Assembly (NCBI GenBank): GCA_015056865.1
Contig: SVFM01000003.1
Span: 62,001 to 126,000 of the forward strand
DNA: 64,000 nucleotides
Source: Lachnospiraceae bacterium
GTDB taxonomy: Bacteria; Bacillota; Clostridia; Lachnospirales; Lachnospiraceae
Direction: 5' to 3'
Shown: piece by piece, positions 42,459 through 50,443 of the stretch
Layout: every line of letters starts with the position of its first letter
How positions within the stretch are numbered: the first letter of the stretch is position 1
The notes under the pieces: model-generated
Databases searched by the model: none
Told to the model about the DNA's origin: nothing
What the model saw: the letters and a program-made list of their open reading frames with translations, nothing else
Translations under genes and position numbers: made by a program

Positions 42459-44779
42459 ACAGATGGATGAAACGTGGCATTGCCGCAACCATGGCAGCAG
42501 TTTTGAGCGTTGGCCTTTGGGGCTGCGGCAATCAGGGGACGGATCCCAAGATCAAGCAGGCGGCTAAAGAGAATGTGTACAAATATGAGGAGGTGGAGTT
42601 GTTTGAAACCTCCAAGGACGGGGAAAGTATGATGGATTACAATATTTTCTCCATGAGTTGCGTGGATCAGCGAATTATGTTGCTGGCCAACGTCTATGAG
42701 TATACGGAAGATGCTATGAGAGACGAACTGCAGCTGATCTCCATGAATATGGATGGTTCTGACAGGCAGGAAGTGGTTCTGTTTAACAGGGCTGATATGG
42801 CTCAGCAGGATATGGATAAAAACTATTATGTGAGCAATCTGTGTATGACAGAGAATTACGTATTTGGTGTGGGTGAAACAAACGACTATTCCCAAGTGGA
42901 TAGTTACGGTAACCCTCAGCGCGAGGTGGAGCTTGTTTGCTGGGATATGAGTGGCAAGGAACTGTGGCGTCAGTCTCTGCTTCCCAAGGATTTGCCGGAG
43001 GGAGAATGGTTTTATGTTGACAGGATATCAAACATAGGGCAGGATCAGATTTTGGTTTGTGTCAGGGAGGAATATTTTATCTATGATGCCAAAGGTGACA
43101 TCGTTGGAAAACCCAAACTGGATATGGAAAACGGTATCAATGAGTTGTTTTTCGGAAGAGACGACAAGGCATTTGTTACTATGTGGGATGCCAACTGGAC
43201 CAAGCTTTCCATGGCTCCCTTCGACTTGAAAACAGGTCAGATCGGTGAGCCGGTGGAGCCTCCTTTTAACATGAACTATTATTCTGTAAACAGCAGCGTA
43301 AATTATGACCTTTTATTGACCAGTTCAACGGGAGTATTCGGATATAATGTGGGAGATGCAGAACCCACGCCGATCATGAATTATATCAATTCAGATCTTC
43401 CGGCCAGTGGATTGAATCAGATTACGGAGATCAGTGAAACCCAGTTTTTAGCATCTTACTATGACAATACGGACTATCAGCAGCATATTGGACTTTTTAC
43501 TTATGTGGATCCGGCAGACATTCCGGATAAGGAGGTCATTACCATAGCGTCCTATTATATGGATTATCAGATGCGTAGACGTGTGATCGAGTATAATAAG
43601 ACTAGCGAAAAATATCGCATTATGATTAAGGATTATTCCCAGTATTCTCAGGCAGATGACTATATGGCAGGATATACAAAACTGAACAACGACATTCTGG
43701 CAGGCAATATGCCGGATATCCTTATTGTGGACGGTGAGATTCCTCTGGACAGCTACATCGAGAAAGGATTGATTGCAGATATTTATAAATTCCTGGACGA
43801 AGACGAAGAACTTAACAGAGAAGATTATTTTCAGAATGTATTAGATGCGTATACTGTAGACGGCAAGTTGTATAACATTGTCCCTTACTTCGATGTCTGG
43901 ACCGTACTTGGCAAGAGTGAGGATGTAGGAGAGGAACCGGGCTGGACAGTGCAGGAAATGTTGGATCTGCTGGCATCTAAGCCGGAGGGAACCAGTCTGT
44001 TTGGTACTGAAATGAACAGAAATACGCTGATGTATTATGCTTCCATGATGGCAATCCCGGAGTTTATAGACGAGGAAACAGGGAAATGTAGTTTTGATTC
44101 CCAGGGATTTAAGGATTTGCTGGAATTTTTAAAAACTCTGCCGGAGGGACTGCCGGAGCAGGATTGGGAGGATCCGGATTACTGGATTGAAAATCAGATG
44201 CAGTACATAGAAGGACGCACATTGTTGATGACCAGTACCATTACCAGTGCCCAAAGCCTGATTTATACTTTTGGTAATTTTGGTACCTCTGATGTGACCT
44301 ACATCGGATTTCCGTCTGAGAATGGGAAGGGCGCGGTATTAAATTGCTACGACCGCTATGCAATCTCTGCAAAGACACCAAATAAAGAAGGTGTCTGGGA
44401 ATTCATGAGATATTATTATACGGATGAATACCAGGAAAGCGTTTATCAGATGCCCATCAATAAGGAAATCTGGATGGAGAAGGCCAGAATGGCTATGGAG
44501 AAGCCTTACTGGGAAGATGAAAACGGTGAGAAACATTATGAGGAATACACCACATGGCTTGGTGAAAAGGAGATCATTTTGGAGCCCTTCACCCAGGAAC
44601 AGGTGGATGACTTGTTCGACTATGTTTCTTCTGTAACAACAGTATACAACTATGATCAAAGTCTGATCGACATTATTGAAGAGGAAGCAGCTCCCTTCTT
44701 TGCAGGTCAGAAAAATGTGGATGAGGTGGTCAATATCATTCAGAATAAGATCCAGCTTTATCTGGATGAAAATAGGTAA
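42455..44779 (+). CDS. Large lipoprotein: propeller-like N-terminus fused to a family-1 solute-binding domain
   Basis: 774 residues. Lipobox LWGC with Cys24 after a signal peptide. Residues about 40-350 are repetitive beta strands (blade-like phrases such as LQLISMNMDGSDRQEV and LVCWDMSGKELWRQ). From about 355 (KEVITIASYYMDYQMRRRVIEYN) onward it is a carbohydrate-type solute-binding domain (NNDILAGNMPDILIV; KLYNIVPYFDVWTVLGK; TEMNRNTLMYYA). Ordinary solute-binding lipoproteins are about 430 residues. It is the last gene of the cassette and should feed the two permeases. The gene tail overlaps the convergent peptidase gene by 22 bases. Confidence 0.85.
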   Translation: MNRWMKRGIAATMAAVLSVGLWGCGNQGTDPKIKQAAKENVYKYEEVELFETSKDGESMMDYNIFSMSCVDQRIMLLANVYEYTEDAMRDELQLISMNMDGSDRQEVVLFNRADMAQQDMDKNYYVSNLCMTENYVFGVGETNDYSQVDSYGNPQREVELVCWDMSGKELWRQSLLPKDLPEGEWFYVDRISNIGQDQILVCVREEYFIYDAKGDIVGKPKLDMENGINELFFGRDDKAFVTMWDANWTKLSMAPFDLKTGQIGEPVEPPFNMNYYSVNSSVNYDLLLTSSTGVFGYNVGDAEPTPIMNYINSDLPASGLNQITEISETQFLASYYDNTDYQQHIGLFTYVDPADIPDKEVITIASYYMDYQMRRRVIEYNKTSEKYRIMIKDYSQYSQADDYMAGYTKLNNDILAGNMPDILIVDGEIPLDSYIEKGLIADIYKFLDEDEELNREDYFQNVLDAYTVDGKLYNIVPYFDVWTVLGKSEDVGEEPGWTVQEMLDLLASKPEGTSLFGTEMNRNTLMYYASMMAIPEFIDEETGKCSFDSQGFKDLLEFLKTLPEGLPEQDWEDPDYWIENQMQYIEGRTLLMTSTITSAQSLIYTFGNFGTSDVTYIGFPSENGKGAVLNCYDRYAISAKTPNKEGVWEFMRYYYTDEYQESVYQMPINKEIWMEKARMAMEKPYWEDENGEKHYEEYTTWLGEKEIILEPFTQEQVDDLFDYVSSVTTVYNYDQSLIDIIEEEAAPFFAGQKNVDEVVNIIQNKIQLYLDENR

Positions 44780-45363
44780 TTTACTACAGTCAGCTCCTGG
44801 CCGTGTTCCTTTAACCATTTCTCGCAGGTGCGGTAATCCGGCAGGATGCTTTCTACCATGTTCCAGAATTGTTTGGAATGGTTTAGATGGGTCAAATGGC
44901 ACAACTCATGTACAACAACATAATCAAGTACTGATGCAGGTGCCATCATCAATCGATAATTAAAGGACAGAGAGCCGCTAGAGGAACAACTTCCCCAGCG
45001 GCTTTTCTGATCCCGAATGGAAATCTTTGTGTAGTGGCCCCCGGTAAGCTGATGAAAGTGTTCTACCCGGTAGGGAATGTAATTTTTGGCCGCTGTTCGA
45101 AGTTTCTTCTCCGTGCGGCGGACCAGCTCTTCCTGCTGGGGTGTAAGGACTGGTGTAGCGGCAAGTCTTTGGAGTGCTTCGGCTTGCTTTTTAGCGATCC
45201 AGCTTTGCTTGCTTTCTATAAAACGGAGAATTTGGGCATTGGATACAAAAAAAGGTGCGCGCACCTCAACAGAGCCATCCTCTCTGACAAGAATGGCAAT
45301 GGTTTTTCGTTTGCTGCGCACAATATGGTATTGATTGGAGTGATTTGCTGATTTATAATTCAT
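44758..45363 (-). CDS. YgjP-like (DUF45/M48-type) zinc metallopeptidase
   Basis: 201 residues. HELCH at residues 152-156 (His152, Glu153, His156) and a distal WGSCSSSG and NYRLMMAP region are typical of the YgjP/WLM family. The N-terminus YHIVRSKRKTIAILVREDGSVEVRAP matches relatives from the start chosen here (complement of CAT at 45361). A longer frame to 45675 runs antisense to thiN and is rejected. Function of YgjP proteins is not established. No ribosome site is obvious, so the start is slightly uncertain; the gene is divergent from thiN with 40 bases between starts. Confidence 0.85.
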   Translation of the reverse strand: MNYKSANHSNQYHIVRSKRKTIAILVREDGSVEVRAPFFVSNAQILRFIESKQSWIAKKQAEALQRLAATPVLTPQQEELVRRTEKKLRTAAKNYIPYRVEHFHQLTGGHYTKISIRDQKSRWGSCSSSGSLSFNYRLMMAPASVLDYVVVHELCHLTHLNHSKQFWNMVESILPDYRTCEKWLKEHGQELTVVNYLFSSR

Positions 45364-45403
45364 ACTATAACAGTAGCATAAATGAGGAGACTGGACAAGA
45401 AAA

Positions 45404-46048
45404 ATGATAGAAAAATGTGTCATCATCGGAGCAGGAGAAATCCAGGAGGAAGAAAAGCAGGATATTATAGATTGTCTGCAGGGTGAGGTGCTTTTGATCG
45501 CAGCAGATGGAGGTATGAGGTATTGTCGTTTGTTTGGAATAAAGCCGGATGTGTGTCTGGGAGACTTTGACTCGGTGGATGAAGAAGATGCAGAGGTTTT
45601 TGCCAGCTCTTTGTCAGTGCGGCTTCCCAGAGAAAAAGACGACACAGATACGATGGCTGCCATAAAATATGGCATGGAGAAGGAATGTAAAGAATTTGTT
45701 ATTTTCGGAGGATATGGTGGCAGATTGGATCACACCGTAGCAAATTTGCAGTGTCTTCTTTACCTGCGCAGGCGAGGTTGCCATGGTACTATGCGGTTTC
45801 TTGGTGGGGAGGCTTTGGTACTAAAGAATGAGTTGCTAGGTTTTCCGGCAAAGAGCCGGGGGATTTTGTCTCTGTTTGCTGTGGGAGGACCGGCTCGGGG
45901 AGTGACTTTGGAAGGATTAAAATATCCTCTGAACCGGGCAACGGTATCAGAGGATTTTCCTATAGGGATCAGTAATGAATTTACCGGAAGAGAGAGCAGG
46001 ATCACTGTTGAAAATGGGGAATTGTTGGTAGTACAGTATTACACGTAG
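45404..46048 (+). CDS. thiN: Thiamine diphosphokinase
   Basis: 214 residues. It transfers pyrophosphate from ATP to thiamine to make thiamine diphosphate, the cofactor of IorA at the window start. Family motifs: LIAADGGMRYC, CLGDFDSVDEED, REKDDTDTMAA, FGGYGGRLDHTVANLQ. GGAG at 45385 is about 14 bases before ATG 45404, a little far. No TPP riboswitch is seen in front of it. It is a single gene between divergent and convergent neighbours and overlaps the CDF gene by 10 bases. Confidence 0.93.
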   Translation: MIEKCVIIGAGEIQEEEKQDIIDCLQGEVLLIAADGGMRYCRLFGIKPDVCLGDFDSVDEEDAEVFASSLSVRLPREKDDTDTMAAIKYGMEKECKEFVIFGGYGGRLDHTVANLQCLLYLRRRGCHGTMRFLGGEALVLKNELLGFPAKSRGILSLFAVGGPARGVTLEGLKYPLNRATVSEDFPIGISNEFTGRESRITVENGELLVVQYYT

Positions 46049-47205
46049 TTTTTATCAATTTCGATCACTGCATAATAGCGGCCTTCTAATCCTTCGATCT
46101 TACGTGTCAGTTGTTCACAGACAGTTTTGTCTGAACTGGGAAAATCATAGGGGATCAGCAGGTCGAAGATGATATTGGTGTGGGTCTGGCCTTTCACCAG
46201 ACGAAAATCGTGGAGAGAAAGGGCGGGACTGATCTCTCGTACAAATTCGGAAACCATCTGCTTTAAGTGGATGGTTTCTTCGTCTTGGGTGCAGACCGGA
46301 TCCATGTGGATCACCGCTTCACAGAATAGTGAGTTCTTTAGCTCATGCTCAATATTGTCTATAGAGTCATGCAGGGCAAGGATGTCTCCATCTGCAGGAA
46401 CCTCCGCATGGACAGAGATCATGATCCGACCGGGTCCATAATTATGTACGATCAAGTCGTGGATGCCGATGATATCAGGATGAGACAGGATGATGTGCTC
46501 AATCTGATTCACAAAATCCGCTTCCGGGGCCTGGCCAAGCAGGGGATTGATGGTGTCCTTGGCTGCTTTATATCCGGAATATAAAATGAACAGTGCAACT
46601 GCTACGCCGCACCAACCATCGATCTGCAGGGTGCTGAACTGCCCCATAAAAACCGCAAATAGTACCACTGTGGTAGAGAGGGCGTCGCTGAGGCTGTCTC
46701 TGGCGGTGGCCATAGTGGCGGCACTGTCGATCAGACGGCTGATCCATCTGTTGTAAAAAAACATATATAATTTCACACCAATAGAAATAACCAATATGCC
46801 TGCTGCAAGAGGATCAAAAACAGTGGGAGAGGGAGTGATTATTTTGGACACAGAGGCTTTCAGTAACTCAAAGGCCATAAAAAAGATGACCATTGCTACT
46901 ATGAATCCGGAAAGATATTCCATTCTTCCGTGGCCGAAGGGGTGGCTTCTGTCCGGCTTTTGACCGGCCATTTTAAAGCCAAACACAGTGATCAGAGAGG
47001 AACCCGCGTCGGATAAGTTGTTGAAAGCATCGGCAGTAATCGCAATAGATCCGCTGAGGATACCCGCAAGGAATTTTCCCGCAAACAACAGAATATTTAG
47101 GGCAATGCCCACAGCACCGCTGAGCATACCGTAGGATTGGCGTACTTTGGGTGAGGAAGTGTTTTTATAGTCAGGGACAAAAAGTTTCATAAATAAACGA
47201 ATCAT
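46039..47205 (-). CDS. Cation diffusion facilitator family transporter
   Basis: 388 residues. Six membrane helices in the first 220 residues, with metal-site motifs AITADAFNNLSDAGSS (helix 2) and HPFGHGRMEYLSG, and DSLSDALSTTVVL (helix 5). The cytoplasmic C-terminal domain (about 225-300, HDLIVHNYGPGRIMISVHAEVP) is the CDF dimerisation fold, followed by about 90 extra residues with a second ferredoxin-like turn. It should export zinc, manganese or another divalent metal in exchange for protons; which metal cannot be decided. Convergent with thiN. Confidence 0.92.
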   Translation of the reverse strand: MIRLFMKLFVPDYKNTSSPKVRQSYGMLSGAVGIALNILLFAGKFLAGILSGSIAITADAFNNLSDAGSSLITVFGFKMAGQKPDRSHPFGHGRMEYLSGFIVAMVIFFMAFELLKASVSKIITPSPTVFDPLAAGILVISIGVKLYMFFYNRWISRLIDSAATMATARDSLSDALSTTVVLFAVFMGQFSTLQIDGWCGVAVALFILYSGYKAAKDTINPLLGQAPEADFVNQIEHIILSHPDIIGIHDLIVHNYGPGRIMISVHAEVPADGDILALHDSIDNIEHELKNSLFCEAVIHMDPVCTQDEETIHLKQMVSEFVREISPALSLHDFRLVKGQTHTNIIFDLLIPYDFPSSDKTVCEQLTRKIEGLEGRYYAVIEIDKNYV

Positions 47206-47296
47206 TTCTTAACAATACTCCTATTATGTATATGAAAGTTCTTTTATTTTATATCATTTTTTGCAAAAAAACAACTGTTTCAATGGTGATTTCCTG

Positions 47297-47325
47297 TTGC
47301 ACAGAGGGAAAATACGAGGTATAAT
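47297..47325 (+). promoter_or_regulatory. Promoter of gpmI
   Basis: TTGCAC (47297-47302), 17-base spacer, TATAAT (47320-47325). Confidence 0.75.
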
Positions 47326-47361
47326 TTACGCGAACAAGTTAAAAAGTAAAGGAGATTTTTT

Positions 47362-48903
47362 ATGAGCAAGAAACCTGTAGTTTTGATGATACTGGACGGT
47401 TATGGCCTCAATGATAAGACACACGGCAATGCAGTGGCAGAGGCACAGACTCCGGTTATGGATAAATTGATGAAAGAGTATCCTTTTGTGGAGGGCAATG
47501 CCAGCGGTATGGCGGTAGGACTTCCGGAAGGACAGATGGGTAACTCCGAGGTGGGACACCTGAATATGGGTGCAGGGCGCATCGTGTATCAGGAGCTGAC
47601 CAGGATCACAAAGGAGATTCAGGACGGTACCTTTTTTGAGAATCCGGCCTTGCTAAAGGCAGTTGAGAACTGCAAGAAGAAGGATTCGGCTTTGCATTTT
47701 ATGGGACTTTTGTCTGATGGCGGCGTGCACAGTCACAACACCCATCTGTACGGTCTGTTGGAACTGGCAAAGAGAAACGGTCTTAATAAGGTATATGTAC
47801 ATTGCTTTTTGGATGGACGAGACACTCCTCCTGCCAGTGGAAAAGATTATGCGCTGCAGTTGGCTGACAAGATGGAAGAAATCGGTGTAGGCAAGATTGC
47901 TACCGTGATGGGCCGTTACTACGCCATGGACAGAGACAATAACTATGACAGAGTAGAGTTGGCATACAATGCCATGACCAAGGGCGAAGGCTTGACAGCA
48001 CCCTGTGGCATCTGTGGCATTCAGGCTTCCTATGACAGGGAGGAGACAGATGAGTTTGTAAAGCCCACTGTAACTGTGGAAGAGGGCAAGCCGGTTGCTA
48101 CCATTCAGGATGGAGACAGTGTGGTATTCTTTAATTTCCGACCTGACCGTGCAAGAGAGATCAGCAGAGCATTCTGCGATGACGATTTCAAGGGCTTTGA
48201 CAGAGGGGCACGGAAGGATATTACGTATGTTTGCTTCTCTGACTACGATCCTACCATTCCTAATAAAGAAGTGGCTTTCCACAAGGTATCTGTAACTAAC
48301 ACTTTCGGTGAGTGGCTGGCAGCTAACAATATGACTCAGGCCAGAATTGCTGAGACAGAAAAGTATGCACATGTTACCTTCTTTTTCAATGGAGGAGTGG
48401 AAGAACCCAATGCAGGTGAGGACAGGATCCTGGTAAATTCTCCTAAGGTTGCAACCTACGACTTAAAACCTGAGATGAGCGCATACGAAGTATGCGATAA
48501 GCTGACAGAGGCGATCCTCAGCGATCAATATGATGTGATCATCATCAACTTCGCAAATCCCGATATGGTAGGACATACAGGGGTGGAAAATGCGGCTGTG
48601 AAAGCTGTTGAAGCGGTAGATGAGTGTGTGGGCAAGGCTGTGGAGGCCGTGAAAGAGGCAGATGGTGTATTGTTTATCTGTGCTGACCACGGTAACGCAG
48701 AGCAGCTGGTGGATTATGAGACCGGTGAACCCTTTACCGCCCATACTACCAATCCGGTACCCTTTATCCTTGTCAACTATGATCCTGCTTATACCCTGCG
48801 AGAGGGCGGATGTCTGGCTGATATCGTGCCCACACTGATTCAGATCATGGGCAAGGAGCAGCCTGTAGAGATGACCGGTAAGTCCTTGTTAGTACAGAAA
48901 TAA
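47362..48903 (+). CDS. gpmI: 2,3-bisphosphoglycerate-independent phosphoglycerate mutase
   Basis: 513 residues, the standard size. Alkaline-phosphatase-fold enzyme with two manganese ions interconverting 3- and 2-phosphoglycerate. Motifs: MILDGYG at the N-terminus, EGQMGNSEVGHLNMGAGR with the catalytic Ser, FLDGRDTPP, GRYYAMDRDNN, and ADHGNAEQLVD with HTTNPVPF. It starts behind AAAGGAG and has its own promoter and terminator. Enolase, the next glycolytic step, follows. Confidence 0.97.
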   Translation: MSKKPVVLMILDGYGLNDKTHGNAVAEAQTPVMDKLMKEYPFVEGNASGMAVGLPEGQMGNSEVGHLNMGAGRIVYQELTRITKEIQDGTFFENPALLKAVENCKKKDSALHFMGLLSDGGVHSHNTHLYGLLELAKRNGLNKVYVHCFLDGRDTPPASGKDYALQLADKMEEIGVGKIATVMGRYYAMDRDNNYDRVELAYNAMTKGEGLTAPCGICGIQASYDREETDEFVKPTVTVEEGKPVATIQDGDSVVFFNFRPDRAREISRAFCDDDFKGFDRGARKDITYVCFSDYDPTIPNKEVAFHKVSVTNTFGEWLAANNMTQARIAETEKYAHVTFFFNGGVEEPNAGEDRILVNSPKVATYDLKPEMSAYEVCDKLTEAILSDQYDVIIINFANPDMVGHTGVENAAVKAVEAVDECVGKAVEAVKEADGVLFICADHGNAEQLVDYETGEPFTAHTTNPVPFILVNYDPAYTLREGGCLADIVPTLIQIMGKEQPVEMTGKSLLVQK

Positions 48904-48926
48904 AATAGACTTTTCTCGTGAAATAA

Positions 48927-48964
48927 TCCCCAACATATATGATTTTATGTGTTGGGGAATTTTA
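48927..48964 (+). terminator. Terminator of gpmI
   Basis: TCCCCAACA (48927-48935) pairs with TGTTGGGGA (48950-48958), followed by a short T-run. Confidence 0.8.
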
Positions 48965-49094
48965 TGTTGACAATCTTTACATTCTGCAAGAAATCAAGTC
49001 TCTTTTATCTAAAAATTTCCCCTAGTATGAAATTCCCTAAATCCGCCAATACTGGAAAAAGAAGTATCAGTTTTATGGAAAGGCGGGTATTTGT

Positions 49095-50420
49095 ATGAAT
49101 TTATATTTAGAAATTGTGGATGTACATGGCAGGGAGATTCTTGACTCCAGGGGAAATCCTACTGTGGAGGCAGAAGTAACTGTGAAAAGCAACAGAGATG
49201 GCTGGTTGTATACCGGCAGGGCTGCGGTGCCTTCCGGAGCCAGTACAGGTCAGTTTGAGGCTGTGGAGCTAAGGGACGGTGAAACCAGATACAGGGGATT
49301 GGGAGTGCAGCATGCGGTAAAAAATATTAATGATAAGCTGAAATCTGCCTTGATGGGAAAAAATGCATTGACTCAAGTATATATTGATCGTATTTTGATT
49401 GAGACAGACGGTACCATCAATAAAGAAAATATAGGTGCCAATGCTACCCTGGGGGTTTCTATGGCATGCGCCAGGGCGGCAGCCCAGGCTTTGCATCTAC
49501 CTCTTTATAGATATTTGGGCGGTATCAATACCCAACAGTTGCCTGTTCCTATGATGAATATTTTAAATGGTGGTAAACATGCCTCTAATACAGTGGATTT
49601 TCAAGAATTTATGATCATGCCCCTGCAGGCAGAAAATTTTGCGGACGGCCTGCGGATTTGTGCAGAAGTATACCATTGCCTGAAGAGAATTTTGCATAAC
49701 AAGGGATTGTCAACCGGAGTGGGGGATGAAGGAGGCTTTGCGCCGGATCTGCCGGATGCAGTCAGTGTGCTGGATACCATTATGGAGGCAATAAAGACTG
49801 CCGGCTATAAACCGGGAAGTCAGATTTGTATCGCACTGGATGTTGCCAGCAGTGAACTTTACCACGAAGATACCGGAATGTATCATTTCCCCGGTGAGTC
49901 CAGTTTGACAGGACAGGAGGTGGTGCGGGATACCTCTGAAATGATTGCTTATTATGAGAGCCTTTTGGAGAGATTTCCCATCGTCTCTATCGAGGATGGG
50001 CTTGCGGAGGATGATTGGGATGGATGGAAACAGATGACCAAACGGCTGGGGGATAAGGTACAGCTGGTGGGTGATGACTTATTTGTAACCAATGTAAAAC
50101 GTCTGGATGCAGGTATTAAGTTGAATGTAGCCAATGCGATCCTGGTAAAGGTAAATCAGATCGGAACTCTCACAGAGGCATTTGAGGCGGTGGAGATGGC
50201 TCAAAAAAGTGGATATCGTGCAGTGATCTCCCACAGATCCGGGGAGACGGAGGATACCATTATATCAGATATAGCGGTAGCTTTGAATGCAGGGCAGATC
50301 AAGACAGGTGCTCCTTGCCGCAGTGACAGGGTTGCAAAGTATAACAGGCTTCTGCGTATTGAAGAGGAGCTTGGAACCGCGTCAAAATATTTTGATATTT
50401 TTGCGGCGCAGAGAAAATAA
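49095..50420 (+). CDS. eno: Enolase
   Basis: 441 residues. It dehydrates 2-phosphoglycerate to phosphoenolpyruvate. Motifs: [37 protein letters not shown] with the catalytic Glu in [24 protein letters not shown] [15 protein letters not shown] (catalytic Lys) and SHRSGETED. It starts at ATG 49095 after AAAGGCGGG. Only 23 bases separate it from the peptide transporter lipoprotein gene and no terminator is seen, so the two may share transcription. Confidence 0.97.
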   Translation: MNLYLEIVDVHGREILDSRGNPTVEAEVTVKSNRDGWLYTGRAAVPSGASTGQFEAVELRDGETRYRGLGVQHAVKNINDKLKSALMGKNALTQVYIDRILIETDGTINKENIGANATLGVSMACARAAAQALHLPLYRYLGGINTQQLPVPMMNILNGGKHASNTVDFQEFMIMPLQAENFADGLRICAEVYHCLKRILHNKGLSTGVGDEGGFAPDLPDAVSVLDTIMEAIKTAGYKPGSQICIALDVASSELYHEDTGMYHFPGESSLTGQEVVRDTSEMIAYYESLLERFPIVSIEDGLAEDDWDGWKQMTKRLGDKVQLVGDDLFVTNVKRLDAGIKLNVANAILVKVNQIGTLTEAFEAVEMAQKSGYRAVISHRSGETEDTIISDIAVALNAGQIKTGAPCRSDRVAKYNRLLRIEEELGTASKYFDIFAAQRK

Positions 50421-50443
50421 ACCCCGGGAAAGGAGCAAAGACG

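Noticed and set aside
45380..45403. TPP riboswitch before thiN
   Set aside because: Only 40 bases lie between the divergent starts, too few for a riboswitch.
45364..45675. N-terminal extension of the YgjP-like peptidase
   Set aside because: It would run antisense through thiN; family similarity starts at Met encoded at 45363.
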